In this document: piece after piece, positions 15,568 through 24,959 of the stretch
Layout: the number at the start of each line of letters is the position of its first letter
How positions within the stretch are numbered: position 1 is the first letter of the stretch
NCBI GenBank assembly: GCA_903889565.1
Contig: CAISYC010000059.1
Coordinates: 124,001-188,000 of the forward strand
Reading direction: 5' to 3'
From: an uncultured beta proteobacterium
GTDB lineage: Bacteria; Pseudomonadota; Gammaproteobacteria; Burkholderiales; SG8-41
DNA: 64,000 nucleotides
The notes under the pieces: generated by a model
The model's input: the letters and a program-made list of their open reading frames with translations, nothing else
Told to the model about the DNA's origin: nothing
The model's database searches: none
Position numbers and translations under genes: made by a program

Positions 15568-15975
15568 ATGGCCAATCAAATCGACAATGAACTGCAGTTT
15601 CACGCCACCGCGCTCAGCCTGCGCGCGATGCGGCAGCAATTGCTCGCCTCGAATATCGCCAACGCCGATACGCCGGGCTACAAGGCGCGTGACATCGATT
15701 TCGGCAAGGCGCTGCAGGCGGCGCTTGCGGACGGTGCCGGCAGCAACGCCACCGCTCTGGCGCGCACTGACGACGGCCATCTGGCCGGCAGCGCCGGCGC
15801 ACAGGGCGCGGCGGGGGCGCAATACCGCACCGCGGTGCAGCCGTCGATCGACAACAACACGGTCGACATGGATGTCGAGCGCGCGAAATTCGCCGAGAAC
15901 GCGATTCACTACGAAGCCAGTCTGATGTTCCTCGGCGGCCAGCTGAAGGAAATGCTGGCAGCCCTGCAAGGATAA
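15568..15975 (+). CDS. flgB: Proximal rod protein FlgB
   Basis: The 135-residue protein has the rod-protein N-terminal motif [21 protein letters not shown] (residues about 29-49, in part) and the C-terminal helix ending EMLAALQG. FlgB forms the base of the rod that crosses the periplasm. The ATG at 15568 has only a weak GGAT upstream. It opens the operon flgBCDEFGHIJKL, and flgC follows after 5 bases. Confidence 0.95.
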   Translation: MANQIDNELQFHATALSLRAMRQQLLASNIANADTPGYKARDIDFGKALQAALADGAGSNATALARTDDGHLAGSAGAQGAAGAQYRTAVQPSIDNNTVDMDVERAKFAENAIHYEASLMFLGGQLKEMLAALQG

Positions 15976-15980
15976 TCCAA

Positions 15981-16385
15981 ATGTCATTATTCAGCGTATT
16001 CGACATCGCCAGCAGCGCCATGACGGCGCAGGCCCAGCGCCTGAACACCGTGGCCAGCAATCTTGCCAACGCGGACAGCGCGACCGGCCCCGACGGCCAG
16101 CCTTATCGCGCCAAGCAGGTCGTCTTCAGCAGCGTGCCGCTGGCCGGCGAAGACGCCAGCACGGTGCGCGTGACCGGTGTCATCAACGATCCCTCGCCGA
16201 TGAAGCAGAGCTTCGACCCGAAAAACCCGCTGGCCGATGCGCAAGGTTACGTCACCATGCCCAACGTCGACGTCGTCGGCGAAATGGTGAACATGATTTC
16301 CGCATCGCGCTCGTACCAGAACAATGTCGAGGTCATGAATACCGCCAAGACCATGTTGTTGAAAACGCTGCAGCTCGGCTCATAA
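15981..16385 (+). CDS. flgC: Proximal rod protein FlgC
   Basis: The 134-residue protein begins [20 protein letters not shown] and has the rod motif [20 protein letters not shown] near the N-terminus and [20 protein letters not shown] near the C-terminus. It is a rod subunit exported without cleavage. Its length matches the family. Confidence 0.96.
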   Translation: MSLFSVFDIASSAMTAQAQRLNTVASNLANADSATGPDGQPYRAKQVVFSSVPLAGEDASTVRVTGVINDPSPMKQSFDPKNPLADAQGYVTMPNVDVVGEMVNMISASRSYQNNVEVMNTAKTMLLKTLQLGS

Positions 16386-16403
16386 CAGACCAGGAGAATT
16401 CCG

Positions 16404-17081
16404 ATGACCACCAGTTCCATACTGAATACCACGCCGACGCCCGCCAGCGCGAGCAGTGCCGCCGCCAGTCTCTCGGCGTCGAGCGCCAGCGCTGCCAGCA
16501 TTCAGAACACTTTTCTCACGCTGCTGGTCACGCAATTGAAAAATCAGGATCCGACCAATCCGATGGACAACTCGCAGATCACCAACCAGCTCGCGCAGAT
16601 CAGCAGCGTTGGCGGCATCCAGCAGCTGAACACGACCATGCAAAGTCTCGCCACGTCGTTCGCGACCGGTCAATCGCTGCAGGCCGCATCGATGATCGGC
16701 CAGACCGTATTGACCGGTGGCAATTCGCTGGCGCTGTCGAGCGGACCCGTGTCCGCCGGCGTTCAGCTCACCGGCAGCGCGAGCGACGTTTCGGTGCAGG
16801 TCATGGATCCGACCGGTGCGGTTGTCTCGACCATCGATCTCGGTGCGCAGAGCAGCGGCGTGGTTCCGTTTCAATGGAATGGAACGACCAACAGCGGCGC
16901 CCTGGCGGCCGCCGGCAATTACACCTTTTCCGTGAAAGCGGTCAGCGGCACCCAGTCGGTCGGCGCAACGCCGCTGGCGGCCGGCGCGGTCAACAGCATC
17001 ACGCTGAACAACGGCAGCGTCGTCGCCAATGTCAGCGGGCTCGGCAACGTGCCGCTGTCGCAAATCGTCAGCATTTATTAA
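16404..17081 (+). CDS. flgD: Hook cap / hook assembly protein FlgD
   Basis: The 225-residue protein has the FlgD core FLTLLVTQLKNQDPTNPMDN (residues about 38-57) and a C-terminal FlgD Ig-like/tudor part (VVPFQWNGTTNSGALAAAGN). FlgD caps the growing hook and is lost once the hook is complete. The Ser/Ala-rich N-terminal stretch is unstructured, typical of an export signal region. A good AGGAG precedes the ATG. Confidence 0.95.
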   Translation: MTTSSILNTTPTPASASSAAASLSASSASAASIQNTFLTLLVTQLKNQDPTNPMDNSQITNQLAQISSVGGIQQLNTTMQSLATSFATGQSLQAASMIGQTVLTGGNSLALSSGPVSAGVQLTGSASDVSVQVMDPTGAVVSTIDLGAQSSGVVPFQWNGTTNSGALAAAGNYTFSVKAVSGTQSVGATPLAAGAVNSITLNNGSVVANVSGLGNVPLSQIVSIY

Positions 17082-17096
17082 TTTCAGGAGACCACC

Positions 17097-18338
17097 ATGG
17101 GATTTCAAACCGGCCTCAGCGGACTCGACTCCGCATCGCAAAGCCTGGACATCATCGGCAACAATATTTCCAACGCCGGCACCGTCGGCTTCAAAAGCTC
17201 GACCGCGATCTTTTCCGACGTCTACGCGAATTCCCTGAGCGGCGCGGGCACCGGTCCGATCGGCATCGGCAGCAAGGTGGCGGAAGTGCAGCAGCAATTC
17301 ACGCAGGGCAATATCAACACCACCAATAATCCGCTCGACATCGCGATCAACGGCAACGGGTTTTTCGAGGTGCAGAACAACGGCTCGACTTATTACACGC
17401 GCAACGGGCAGTTTCAGCAGAACAGCACCGGCAGCATCGTGACGGCGGACAACATGCAGTTGCTCGGCTATCCGGCCAACGCCAGCGGCAGCATCGTCGG
17501 TTCCACACCGGTGCCGCTGCAGATTTCAAACGCCCAGCTCGCGCCCAGCGTCACCAGCACGCTCACCGCCAACCTCAACCTCAGTTCTTCGGCCACGGTA
17601 CCGGCGACCGGCGTATTCAATCCGGCCGATCCGACCAGCTATAACAATTCGACCTCCGCCGACATTTACGACAGCCTCGGCAATGCGCACCCGGTTACTT
17701 TCTTCTTCATCAAGACCGCGGTCGCCGGAAAATGGGCAGTGCAGGCGACGGTCGATGGCACCGCAGCAACCAACGTCAATCTAGGTGCCGGCGCCGGCAA
17801 TCCGATCAATCTGCAGTTCAACAGCAGCGGCGCGATGACGACCGCGATGCCGATCAGCCCGGTTCAGTTCACCATCGGCGGCGGTGCGGCGAGTCCGCTT
17901 TCGCTGTCGATGGATCTGACCGGCAGTACCCAGTTCGGCGCGCCCTTCGGCGTCAATTCGCTGTCGCAAAACGGCTTTGCTTCTGGACAATTGTCCGGCT
18001 TCAACATCGGCGGCGACGGCCTCATCGTCGGCACCTATACCAACGGCCAGACCAAGAATCTCGGGCAGATCGCGCTCGCCACGTTCGCCAATCCGCAGGG
18101 TTTGCAACCGCAGGGCGGCAGCAACTGGGCGGCGACATCGGCGTCGGGGCTGGCCGTGGTCGGCGCGCCCGGCAGCGGCAGTTCGGGCGTGTTGCAATCC
18201 TCGGCGCTGGAACAGTCCAACGTCGATCTCACCTCGGAACTCGTCAATCTGATCACCGCGCAGCGCAACTACCAGGCAAACGCGCAGACGATCAAGGCAC
18301 AGGACACCGTGCTGCAGACGCTCGTCAACATCAACTGA
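17097..18338 (+). CDS. flgE: Hook protein FlgE
   Basis: The 413-residue protein begins MGFQTGLSGLDSASQSLDII and has NISNAGTVGFKSSTAIFSDV and the C-terminal SNVDLTSELVNLITAQRNYQ motif. FlgE polymerises into the flexible hook. The middle (residues about 130-330) is the variable surface domain, rich in Ser, Thr, Gly and Ala. Its length is close to the E. coli protein. AGGAG lies 7 bases before the ATG. Confidence 0.96.
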   Translation: MGFQTGLSGLDSASQSLDIIGNNISNAGTVGFKSSTAIFSDVYANSLSGAGTGPIGIGSKVAEVQQQFTQGNINTTNNPLDIAINGNGFFEVQNNGSTYYTRNGQFQQNSTGSIVTADNMQLLGYPANASGSIVGSTPVPLQISNAQLAPSVTSTLTANLNLSSSATVPATGVFNPADPTSYNNSTSADIYDSLGNAHPVTFFFIKTAVAGKWAVQATVDGTAATNVNLGAGAGNPINLQFNSSGAMTTAMPISPVQFTIGGGAASPLSLSMDLTGSTQFGAPFGVNSLSQNGFASGQLSGFNIGGDGLIVGTYTNGQTKNLGQIALATFANPQGLQPQGGSNWAATSASGLAVVGAPGSGSSGVLQSSALEQSNVDLTSELVNLITAQRNYQANAQTIKAQDTVLQTLVNIN

Positions 18339-18372
18339 TGTTGCCCACGCGGACGACAACGGAGACTGACTG

Positions 18373-19116
18373 ATGGACCGGCTGATCTATGTCGCAATGT
18401 CGGCGGCCAACCACACGCTCACCCAGCAGGCGACGGTGGCGCAGAATCTCGCCAACATCAGCACCAACGGTTATCGCGCGCAAACCAATGTGTTTCGCGC
18501 GGTGCCGGTGGTCGGCGACGGCACGCCGACGCGCAGCTTCGTGATCGATTCGACGCCGGGCGCCGACTTTACGCCGGGCGCCATCCAGACCACCGGCCGC
18601 GATCTCGATGTTGCGATCCAGGGCAAGGGCTGGATCGCGGTGCAGGCGGCCGACGGCAGCGAAGCGTATACGCGCGACGGCGGACTGCAGACGAACCAGA
18701 ACGGCATGCTGATCACGCATTCCGGTCAGCCTGTCCTCGGTGACGGCGGACCGATCTCGATCCCGGCCGATACCCGCGTCACAGTCGCCGGCGACGGCAC
18801 CGTTTCGACGGTGCCCAACACCACGCTGCTGACCAGTTCTTCGGTCGTCGGCCGCATCAAGCTGGTCAATCCGCCCGAGGCGAGTCTCACGCGCGGCGCC
18901 GACGGGCTGTTCCGCGTCAGCGGCGGCGTGCCGGCGCCGGCCGACGCCAGCGTTCAACTGGTGTCGGGCGCGGTGGAGTCGAGCAACGTCAATCCGGTCG
19001 ACGGCATGATCAACATGATCGCGCTGGCGCGCCAGTTCGACATGCAGATGAAGATGCTGCAAAGCGCCGAATCGAATGCGCAGCAGGCGACGCAACTGCT
19101 GGCGATGCCGGCATGA
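18373..19116 (+). CDS. flgF: Proximal rod protein FlgF
   Basis: The 247-residue protein begins MDRLIYVAMSAANHTLTQQA and has NLANISTNGYRAQTNVFRAV and the C-terminal SSNVNPVDGMINMIALARQF. It is a rod subunit between FlgC and FlgG. It lacks the longer N-terminal repeat pattern of FlgG, which separates the two paralogues. Confidence 0.95.
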   Translation: MDRLIYVAMSAANHTLTQQATVAQNLANISTNGYRAQTNVFRAVPVVGDGTPTRSFVIDSTPGADFTPGAIQTTGRDLDVAIQGKGWIAVQAADGSEAYTRDGGLQTNQNGMLITHSGQPVLGDGGPISIPADTRVTVAGDGTVSTVPNTTLLTSSSVVGRIKLVNPPEASLTRGADGLFRVSGGVPAPADASVQLVSGAVESSNVNPVDGMINMIALARQFDMQMKMLQSAESNAQQATQLLAMPA

Positions 19117-19218
19117 CGGGGCTCGACATGCGCACAGGCGAATGCAAGGCGTCCGATATTTTTGCGGCGTGCCGGCAAGGGCGCGCAGCGGTAACAACCT
19201 AGGACTGGAACCATCACA

Positions 19219-20001
19219 ATGATACGTTCACTCTGGATTTCGAAAACCGGTCTCGATGCGCAGCAGACCAATATGGACGTCACGGCGAACAATCTCGCCA
19301 ACGTCAGCACCAACGGTTTCAAGGCCTCGCGCGCCGTATTCGAGGATCTGCTTTACCAGACGCTGCGCCAGCCCGGTGCCAGTTCCTCGCAGCAGACGCA
19401 GTTGCCGTCGGGGTTGCAGCTCGGCACCGGCGTGCGCCCGGTCGCCAGCGAACGCATTTTTACGCAGGGCAATCTGCAGCAGACCGGCAATTCGCTCGAC
19501 GTTGCGGTCAACGGCCAGGGCTTCTTCCAGGTGCTGATGCCCGACGGCACCACCGCCTACACGCGCGACGGTTCGTTTCAGACCAACGCCCAGGGCCAGC
19601 TGGTGACTTCAAGCGGTTTTCCGGTGCAGCCGGCGATCACCATCCCGGCCAACACGCAGACGATCACGATCGGTCAGGACGGCACCGTGTCGGTGACCCG
19701 CTCCGGTTCATCGACGCCGAGCCAAATCGGCTCGCTGCAACTGGCGAACTTCATCAATCCGGCGGGTTTGCAGGGCATGGGTCAGAACCTGCTGCTCGAA
19801 ACCGCCGCTTCCGGCAATCCGAGCACGGGCACCGCCGGCACCAACGGTCTTGGCATGATCAGCCAGGGCTATGTCGAAACCTCCAACGTCAATGTGGTGT
19901 CGGAACTGGTCAACATGATTCAGACCCAGCGCGCCTATGAAATCAATTCGAAGGCGATTACCACCTCCGACCAGATGCTGCAGAAACTGAGCCAGATGTA
20001 A
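19219..20001 (+). CDS. flgG: Distal rod protein FlgG
   Basis: The 260-residue protein begins [20 protein letters not shown] and carries [20 protein letters not shown] and [20 protein letters not shown]. It forms the distal rod that passes through the P- and L-rings. The 102-base gap before it is the largest inside the flg operon. It contains a weak operator-like sequence that was not accepted (see rejected items). Confidence 0.96.
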   Translation: MIRSLWISKTGLDAQQTNMDVTANNLANVSTNGFKASRAVFEDLLYQTLRQPGASSSQQTQLPSGLQLGTGVRPVASERIFTQGNLQQTGNSLDVAVNGQGFFQVLMPDGTTAYTRDGSFQTNAQGQLVTSSGFPVQPAITIPANTQTITIGQDGTVSVTRSGSSTPSQIGSLQLANFINPAGLQGMGQNLLLETAASGNPSTGTAGTNGLGMISQGYVETSNVNVVSELVNMIQTQRAYEINSKAITTSDQMLQKLSQM

Positions 20002-20011
20002 GGAACGATTC

Positions 20012-20698
20012 ATGAAGATAAACACCACGATGCTGAAAACCCTCGCCGGCGGCGCCTTGTGCGGAGCGCTGGCCGGGTGCGGCAGTCTTGCGATGACCCC
20101 GCCGACGACCGTGCATCAGCCGATGACGGCAAGGCCGGCGGCGTTGTCGCTGCCGCCGGCGAACGGCTCGATTTATCAGGCCGGATACGGCAATCAGCCG
20201 CTGTTCGAAGACCGCCGCGCGCGCAACGTCGGCGACACGCTGACCGTGAACATCATCGAGAACAACAACGCCGACAAGAAATCCAACAACACCGTCGATC
20301 GTTCGAGCGACAACAATTTCGCGGTCAACAACGTGGCCGGCCTGCCCGGCAAGGGACTGGTTGGCGCGGCGCTGGGCGCAACCTCGGGCTTCAAATTCGC
20401 GGGCGACGGCGAGAGTGCGAGCAATCACGTGTTTACCGGCACCATCACCGTCACCGTGATCGAGGTTTATCCGAACGGCAACCTGCTGGTCAGCGGCGAG
20501 AAACAGGTCGGCATCGGACAGGGTTCGGAATTCATCCGCCTGTCGGGCATCGTCAACCCGCTCTACATCGCGTCCAATGCGGTCAACTCGGTGCAGGTGG
20601 CCGATGCGCGCATCGAATACCGCGGCAACGGACAGATCGACAACGCGCAGCAGATGGGCTGGCTGTCGCGCTTTTTCATGAACGTCCTGCCGTTCTGA
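20012..20698 (+). CDS. flgH: L-ring lipoprotein FlgH
   Basis: The 228-residue protein has a lipoprotein signal peptide with lipobox LAGC (lipidated Cys at about residue 23) and the FlgH core SIYQAGYGNQPLFEDRRARN, VGDTLTVNIIENNNADKKSN and LSRFFMNVLPF at the C-terminus. It forms the outer-membrane L-ring bushing. flgI follows almost at once. Confidence 0.96.
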   Translation: MKINTTMLKTLAGGALCGALAGCGSLAMTPPTTVHQPMTARPAALSLPPANGSIYQAGYGNQPLFEDRRARNVGDTLTVNIIENNNADKKSNNTVDRSSDNNFAVNNVAGLPGKGLVGAALGATSGFKFAGDGESASNHVFTGTITVTVIEVYPNGNLLVSGEKQVGIGQGSEFIRLSGIVNPLYIASNAVNSVQVADARIEYRGNGQIDNAQQMGWLSRFFMNVLPF

Positions 20699-20715
20699 TG
20701 TTACCGGAGCAACGC

Positions 20716-21849
20716 ATGCATCATCACAGAATACTGACGCAAACCGGACTCGCGCTGATGGCGGCGGCATTGTTCGCCGCGCTGCTTTTTGCGCTGCCGG
20801 CGCACGCCGATCGCATCAAGGACATCGCCAGCGTGCAGGGCGTGCGCAGCAACCAGTTGATCGGTTACGGCCTCGTCGTCGGCCTCGACGGCAGCGGCGA
20901 CCAGACCACGCAGACGCCGTTCACGGTGCAGAGCATCACGGCGATGCTGGGCCAGTTGGGCGTCAATCTGCCGCCCGGCACCAGCCTGCAGCTGAAAAAC
21001 GTCGCCGCAGTCATGGTGACGGCGGTGCTGCCGGCGTTCGCGCAGCCGGGCCAGACTATCGATGTCACCGTCTCCTCGATGGGCAACGCCAAATCGTTGC
21101 GCGGCGGCACCCTGGTGCTGACGCCGCTGAAGGGTGCGGATGGCGCCGTCTATGCGATGGCGCAGGGCAATCTGCTGGTGGCCGGCGCCGGCGCGAGTTC
21201 GCCCAACGGCTCGAGCGTGCAGATCAACCAGTTGAGCGTCGGGCGCATCAGCGCGGGCGCGACGGTCGAGCGCGCGGTGCGCACACCGCTGGGGCAGGAC
21301 GGTTATATTTTTCTCGGGCTGAACACCACCGATTTCACGACCACGCGGCGGGTCGTCGATGTCATCAACAGCAATTTCGGCGAAGGCACTGCCACCGCGG
21401 TCGACGGCCGACTGATTCAGGTCGCCGCGCCGTCCGAGCCGGACCGCCGCGTGGATTTTCTGTCGCGCGTCGAAGGTCTCGAGGTGCGGCCCGCCGATGC
21501 GATGGCCAAGGTCATTATCAACGCGCGCACCGGCTCGGTCGTAATGAACCAGACGGTGACGATCGAAAACTGCGCGATCGCGCACGGCAATCTGTCGGTG
21601 GTGATCACAAGCGAACCGGTGGTCAGTCAGCCGTCGCCGTTTTCGACCGGCGGACAAACGGTGCAGACCTCGCGCGACCAGATTGAAATTCGCGCCGACA
21701 AGGGCGGGCTGACCATGGTCAAGGGGGTGAACCTGTCGGAAGTCGTCAAGGCGCTTAATGCGATCGGCGCGACGCCGCAGGACCTGCTGGCGATCCTGCA
21801 GGCGATGAAAGCCGCGGGCGCCCTGCGCGCAGAACTGGAAATCATATGA
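20716..21849 (+). CDS. flgI: P-ring protein FlgI
   Basis: The 377-residue protein has a signal peptide (ending ALPAHA, cleavage before DRIKDIASVQGVRSNQLIGY) and the conserved FlgI body through the C-terminal LNAIGATPQDLLAILQAMKA. It builds the periplasmic P-ring with help from FlgA. The ATG at 20716 was chosen because GGAG lies 6 bases upstream; an ATG at 20698 overlapping the flgH stop is possible. flgJ overlaps its end by 4 bases. Confidence 0.96.
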   Translation: MHHHRILTQTGLALMAAALFAALLFALPAHADRIKDIASVQGVRSNQLIGYGLVVGLDGSGDQTTQTPFTVQSITAMLGQLGVNLPPGTSLQLKNVAAVMVTAVLPAFAQPGQTIDVTVSSMGNAKSLRGGTLVLTPLKGADGAVYAMAQGNLLVAGAGASSPNGSSVQINQLSVGRISAGATVERAVRTPLGQDGYIFLGLNTTDFTTTRRVVDVINSNFGEGTATAVDGRLIQVAAPSEPDRRVDFLSRVEGLEVRPADAMAKVIINARTGSVVMNQTVTIENCAIAHGNLSVVITSEPVVSQPSPFSTGGQTVQTSRDQIEIRADKGGLTMVKGVNLSEVVKALNAIGATPQDLLAILQAMKAAGALRAELEII

Positions 21850-23027
21850 ACGCAAATCAGGCCGTCAATGTTTCCGGCACGCTGGCGATCGATGCGCAGG
21901 GCCTCGACAAGCTCAAGCTGCAGGCCAAGCTCGATCCGAAGAGCGCGATCGGTGCCGCCTCCAAACAGTTCGAGGCCGTGTTCCTGAACATGGTGCTGAA
22001 AAGCATGCGCGAGGCGACGCCGCAGGACACGCTGATGGGCAGCGAGCAGACGCGTTTCTACACCTCGATGTTCGATCAGCAGCTGTCGCAAACCCTGTCG
22101 AACCGGGGCACCGGACTCGCCGCGGCGATGGCGCGCCAGTTGTCGGCCGGCATCAGCACGCCGGCCACCGACGCAACGGGGCAAACGCCCGCGGCCACGC
22201 CCGCCACCGGCGGCGCGGCCAAATCGCTCAAGCTGCCGGCCTCGCTGTCACAGGCAGCAGGCGCGACCGACCCGGCCCTGGCAAAAGTGTTCAGCGATCT
22301 GCGCGCGCAGGCGGCGGCAATGCCCGATGCGGTCACGGCATCGGCGCCGGCGGTGAAGGCGCGCCAGGACGCGTTGCGCGCAGCACTTGCCGCACTCGAC
22401 GGCAGCGACAGTAGCGGCATTGCGTTGACGCCGGCCGCTTCGTCCCCGGCCGATGCGCCGGCCGCCGCGAAAAGCGCCGCCGACGGCGGCACCTCGCTGG
22501 TTTCGAAAACGCGCGATTTCGTCAGCCGCATGTGGTCGCACGCAGTCGATGCGGCGCGTTCGATCGGCGTGCGCCCTCAGTTCATGGTCGGGCAGGCCGC
22601 GCTCGAAACGGGTTGGGGCAAACACGAAATCCGCAACGCGGACGGCAGCTCGACGCACAACCTGTTCGGCATCAAGGCCGGGTCCGACTGGACCGGTCCG
22701 GTCGCGGAGAAAACGACCACCGAATACGTCAATGGCGTGGCGCAGAAGACGACCGCGAAATTCCGCGTCTACGGCTCGTACGCAGAGAGCTTCGCCGATT
22801 ACGCGAAGCTGCTGCAGGGCAGCCCGCGTTACTCGAATGTGCTCAGCCAGGCGCAGAACGCCACCGGATTCGCGCGCGGCCTGCAAAAGGCCGGCTATGC
22901 GACCGACCCCGCTTATGCGGACAAGCTGATTCGCGTCATCAACGGCCCGAGCATGCAGCAGGCAATGATGCAGGCGTCGCCGACGCAGGCTGCCCAGGCC
23001 GTGGTCAACATCGATACCAGCGCCTGA
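21846..23027 (+). CDS. flgJ: Rod cap / peptidoglycan hydrolase FlgJ
   Basis: The 393-residue protein combines an N-terminal rod-cap domain (AASKQFEAVFLNMVLKSMRE, residues about 38-57) with a C-terminal glucosaminidase domain (about 230-385) containing GQAALETGWGKHEI, whose Glu is the likely catalytic residue, and THNLFGIKA. The enzyme opens peptidoglycan for the rod. The linker between the domains (about 100-225) is long and Ala-rich, making the protein longer than E. coli FlgJ (about 313). Confidence 0.95.
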   Translation: MNANQAVNVSGTLAIDAQGLDKLKLQAKLDPKSAIGAASKQFEAVFLNMVLKSMREATPQDTLMGSEQTRFYTSMFDQQLSQTLSNRGTGLAAAMARQLSAGISTPATDATGQTPAATPATGGAAKSLKLPASLSQAAGATDPALAKVFSDLRAQAAAMPDAVTASAPAVKARQDALRAALAALDGSDSSGIALTPAASSPADAPAAAKSAADGGTSLVSKTRDFVSRMWSHAVDAARSIGVRPQFMVGQAALETGWGKHEIRNADGSSTHNLFGIKAGSDWTGPVAEKTTTEYVNGVAQKTTAKFRVYGSYAESFADYAKLLQGSPRYSNVLSQAQNATGFARGLQKAGYATDPAYADKLIRVINGPSMQQAMMQASPTQAAQAVVNIDTSA

Positions 23028-23054
23028 ACGGCCGCGCATTAAAGGACTCCCGGC

Positions 23055-24950
23055 ATGAGCGACATTTACAGTATCGGCATCAGTGCGCTGGCCGCCGCGC
23101 AGGCCGGTCTGGTCACGACCGGCCAGAACATCTCGAACGCCAATACGGCCGGCTATCACCGTCAGCAGATCGTGCAAAGCGCGTCGACGCCTTTGCAGAC
23201 GGGCAGCGGTTTTCTCGGGCAGGGCGTGCAGGTCGACACGGTCAAGCGCGTCTACAGCCAGTTTCTCGATCAGCAGGTCAATCAGGCGCAGGGGCAGGCC
23301 AGCTACTACACAACTTACCAGACGCAGCTGTCGCAAATCGACAATCTGCTCGGCAGCAGCGGCAGCGGCGTGGCGCCGGCATTGCAGAATTTTTTCCAGT
23401 CGGTCAGCGCGGTTTCCGCCAATGCGTCGGACATGCCGACGCGGCAGTCGATGGTGTCGTCGGCGTCCGCGCTGGTGACGCAGTTCAACTCGATGGCGGC
23501 GCAGCTCACCAGCATGCGCGGCGGCGTCAATTCGCAAATCGCCAGCACGGTGAGCCAGGTCAACACCTGCGCGCAGCAGATCGCGGCCATCAACGGACAG
23601 ATACTTGCCGCGCAACAGAACCCGGGCCAGCCGCCGAACGATCTGCTCGACCAGCAGGGCGCGCTGGTCAGCCAGCTTAACCAGCTGGTCGGTGCAAACG
23701 TCGTCAACAACAGCGACGGCACGATCAATGTCTCGATCGGCAACGGCCAGAGTCTCGTCACCGGTTCGCAGGTCATGAAGCTGACGGCGGCGGCATCAAC
23801 CGCCGATCCGCAGAATATGGCGGTGGGGGTGGCAACCGGCGGCGCCACCGTGTGGCTTGACTCGAGCACATTGCAGGGCGGCAGCCTTGGCGGCTTGATG
23901 ACCTTCCGCGACAAGGATCTGACGCAGGCGCAGAATTCCCTCGGCCTCGTTGCCACCGGGCTCGCGCAAACGCTCAACAACCAGCAGCAGCTCGGTCAGG
24001 ATCTCAACGGCGCGCCCGGCGTCAATCTGTTCACGCTGCCTTCCCCAGTGGTGCTTGGCAACACAAACAACAGCGGCACCGCCGTGGTGACCGCCAGCGT
24101 GTCGGCGGCCGGCGCTTTGAGCGGCAGCGACTACCGCCTAACCTACACCGGTGCCAACTACACGCTGACGCGCTTGTCCGACAACACGACCACGACCTAT
24201 GCGAGCCTGCCGCAGACGGTGGATGGTCTGACGATTTCATCCACCGCCGGCGCTGCGGCCGGCGACAGTTACATGATCGAGCCGACGCGCAACGCCGCCG
24301 CCGGCATCGCCATGAACGTCACCAACCCGGCGCAGATCGCCGCCGCCGCGCCGATCATCGGCGGCGCCGCCAATGCGAACACCGGCAGCGGCGTCATCAG
24401 TGCCGGCAGCGTGAACGCGCCGCCGCCGCCCAATGCCAACCTGCTGCAGCCGGTGACGATTACCTTCACCAGTCCGACCACCTTCAACGTGACCGGCACC
24501 GGTACCGGCAATCCCGGCGGCGTCAGCTATACCGCCGGCGCCAACATTACGTACAACGGCTGGACGGTAAAAATCTCCGGCGCTCCGGCCGTTGGTGACA
24601 GCTTTACGGTCAGCGCGAACAGCAGCGGTACCGCCGATGGCCGCAATGCCCTGCTGATGTCGGGACTGCAGACGCAGAACACACTGGCCAACGGCACCAC
24701 GACTTTTCAGGGCGCCTATGCCCAGATGGTGAGCGCGGTGGGCAACCAGGCGCAACAGGTCAATACGACGGCGACTGCGCAGACCGCGCTGGTGTCGCAG
24801 GCGACGCAGGCGCAGCAGTCGTTGTCGGGCGTCAATCTCGACGAGGAGGCGGCCAATCTGTTGCAGTACCAGAACGCCTATCAGGCTGCGGCCAAGATGA
24901 TCGCTACCGCCCAGACGCTGTTTCAGACCATATTGACTGCGATGAACTAG
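23055..24950 (+). CDS. flgK: Hook-filament junction protein FlgK
   Basis: The 631-residue protein begins MSDIYSIGISALAAAQAGLV, has NISNANTAGYHRQQIVQSAS, and ends with the FlgK C-terminal pattern SLSGVNLDEEAANLLQYQNA. It is the first hook-associated protein joining hook and filament and is exported with FlgN. It is about 85 residues longer than E. coli FlgK. Part of the excess (residues about 440-525) is a module resembling one in FlgL (GSGVIS ... ISGAPxxGDxFxVxA). Confidence 0.95.
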   Translation: MSDIYSIGISALAAAQAGLVTTGQNISNANTAGYHRQQIVQSASTPLQTGSGFLGQGVQVDTVKRVYSQFLDQQVNQAQGQASYYTTYQTQLSQIDNLLGSSGSGVAPALQNFFQSVSAVSANASDMPTRQSMVSSASALVTQFNSMAAQLTSMRGGVNSQIASTVSQVNTCAQQIAAINGQILAAQQNPGQPPNDLLDQQGALVSQLNQLVGANVVNNSDGTINVSIGNGQSLVTGSQVMKLTAAASTADPQNMAVGVATGGATVWLDSSTLQGGSLGGLMTFRDKDLTQAQNSLGLVATGLAQTLNNQQQLGQDLNGAPGVNLFTLPSPVVLGNTNNSGTAVVTASVSAAGALSGSDYRLTYTGANYTLTRLSDNTTTTYASLPQTVDGLTISSTAGAAAGDSYMIEPTRNAAAGIAMNVTNPAQIAAAAPIIGGAANANTGSGVISAGSVNAPPPPNANLLQPVTITFTSPTTFNVTGTGTGNPGGVSYTAGANITYNGWTVKISGAPAVGDSFTVSANSSGTADGRNALLMSGLQTQNTLANGTTTFQGAYAQMVSAVGNQAQQVNTTATAQTALVSQATQAQQSLSGVNLDEEAANLLQYQNAYQAAAKMIATAQTLFQTILTAMN

Positions 24951-24959
24951 GGAGTCCCC

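Noticed and set aside
19133-19160. Operator-like sequence before flgG (CACAGGCG-N12-CCGATATT)
   Set aside because: The spacer is 12 instead of 9-10 and the nearest -10-like hexamer (TAACAA) is 31 bases away, so it breaks the geometry of the other eight sites. It also lies inside an operon.
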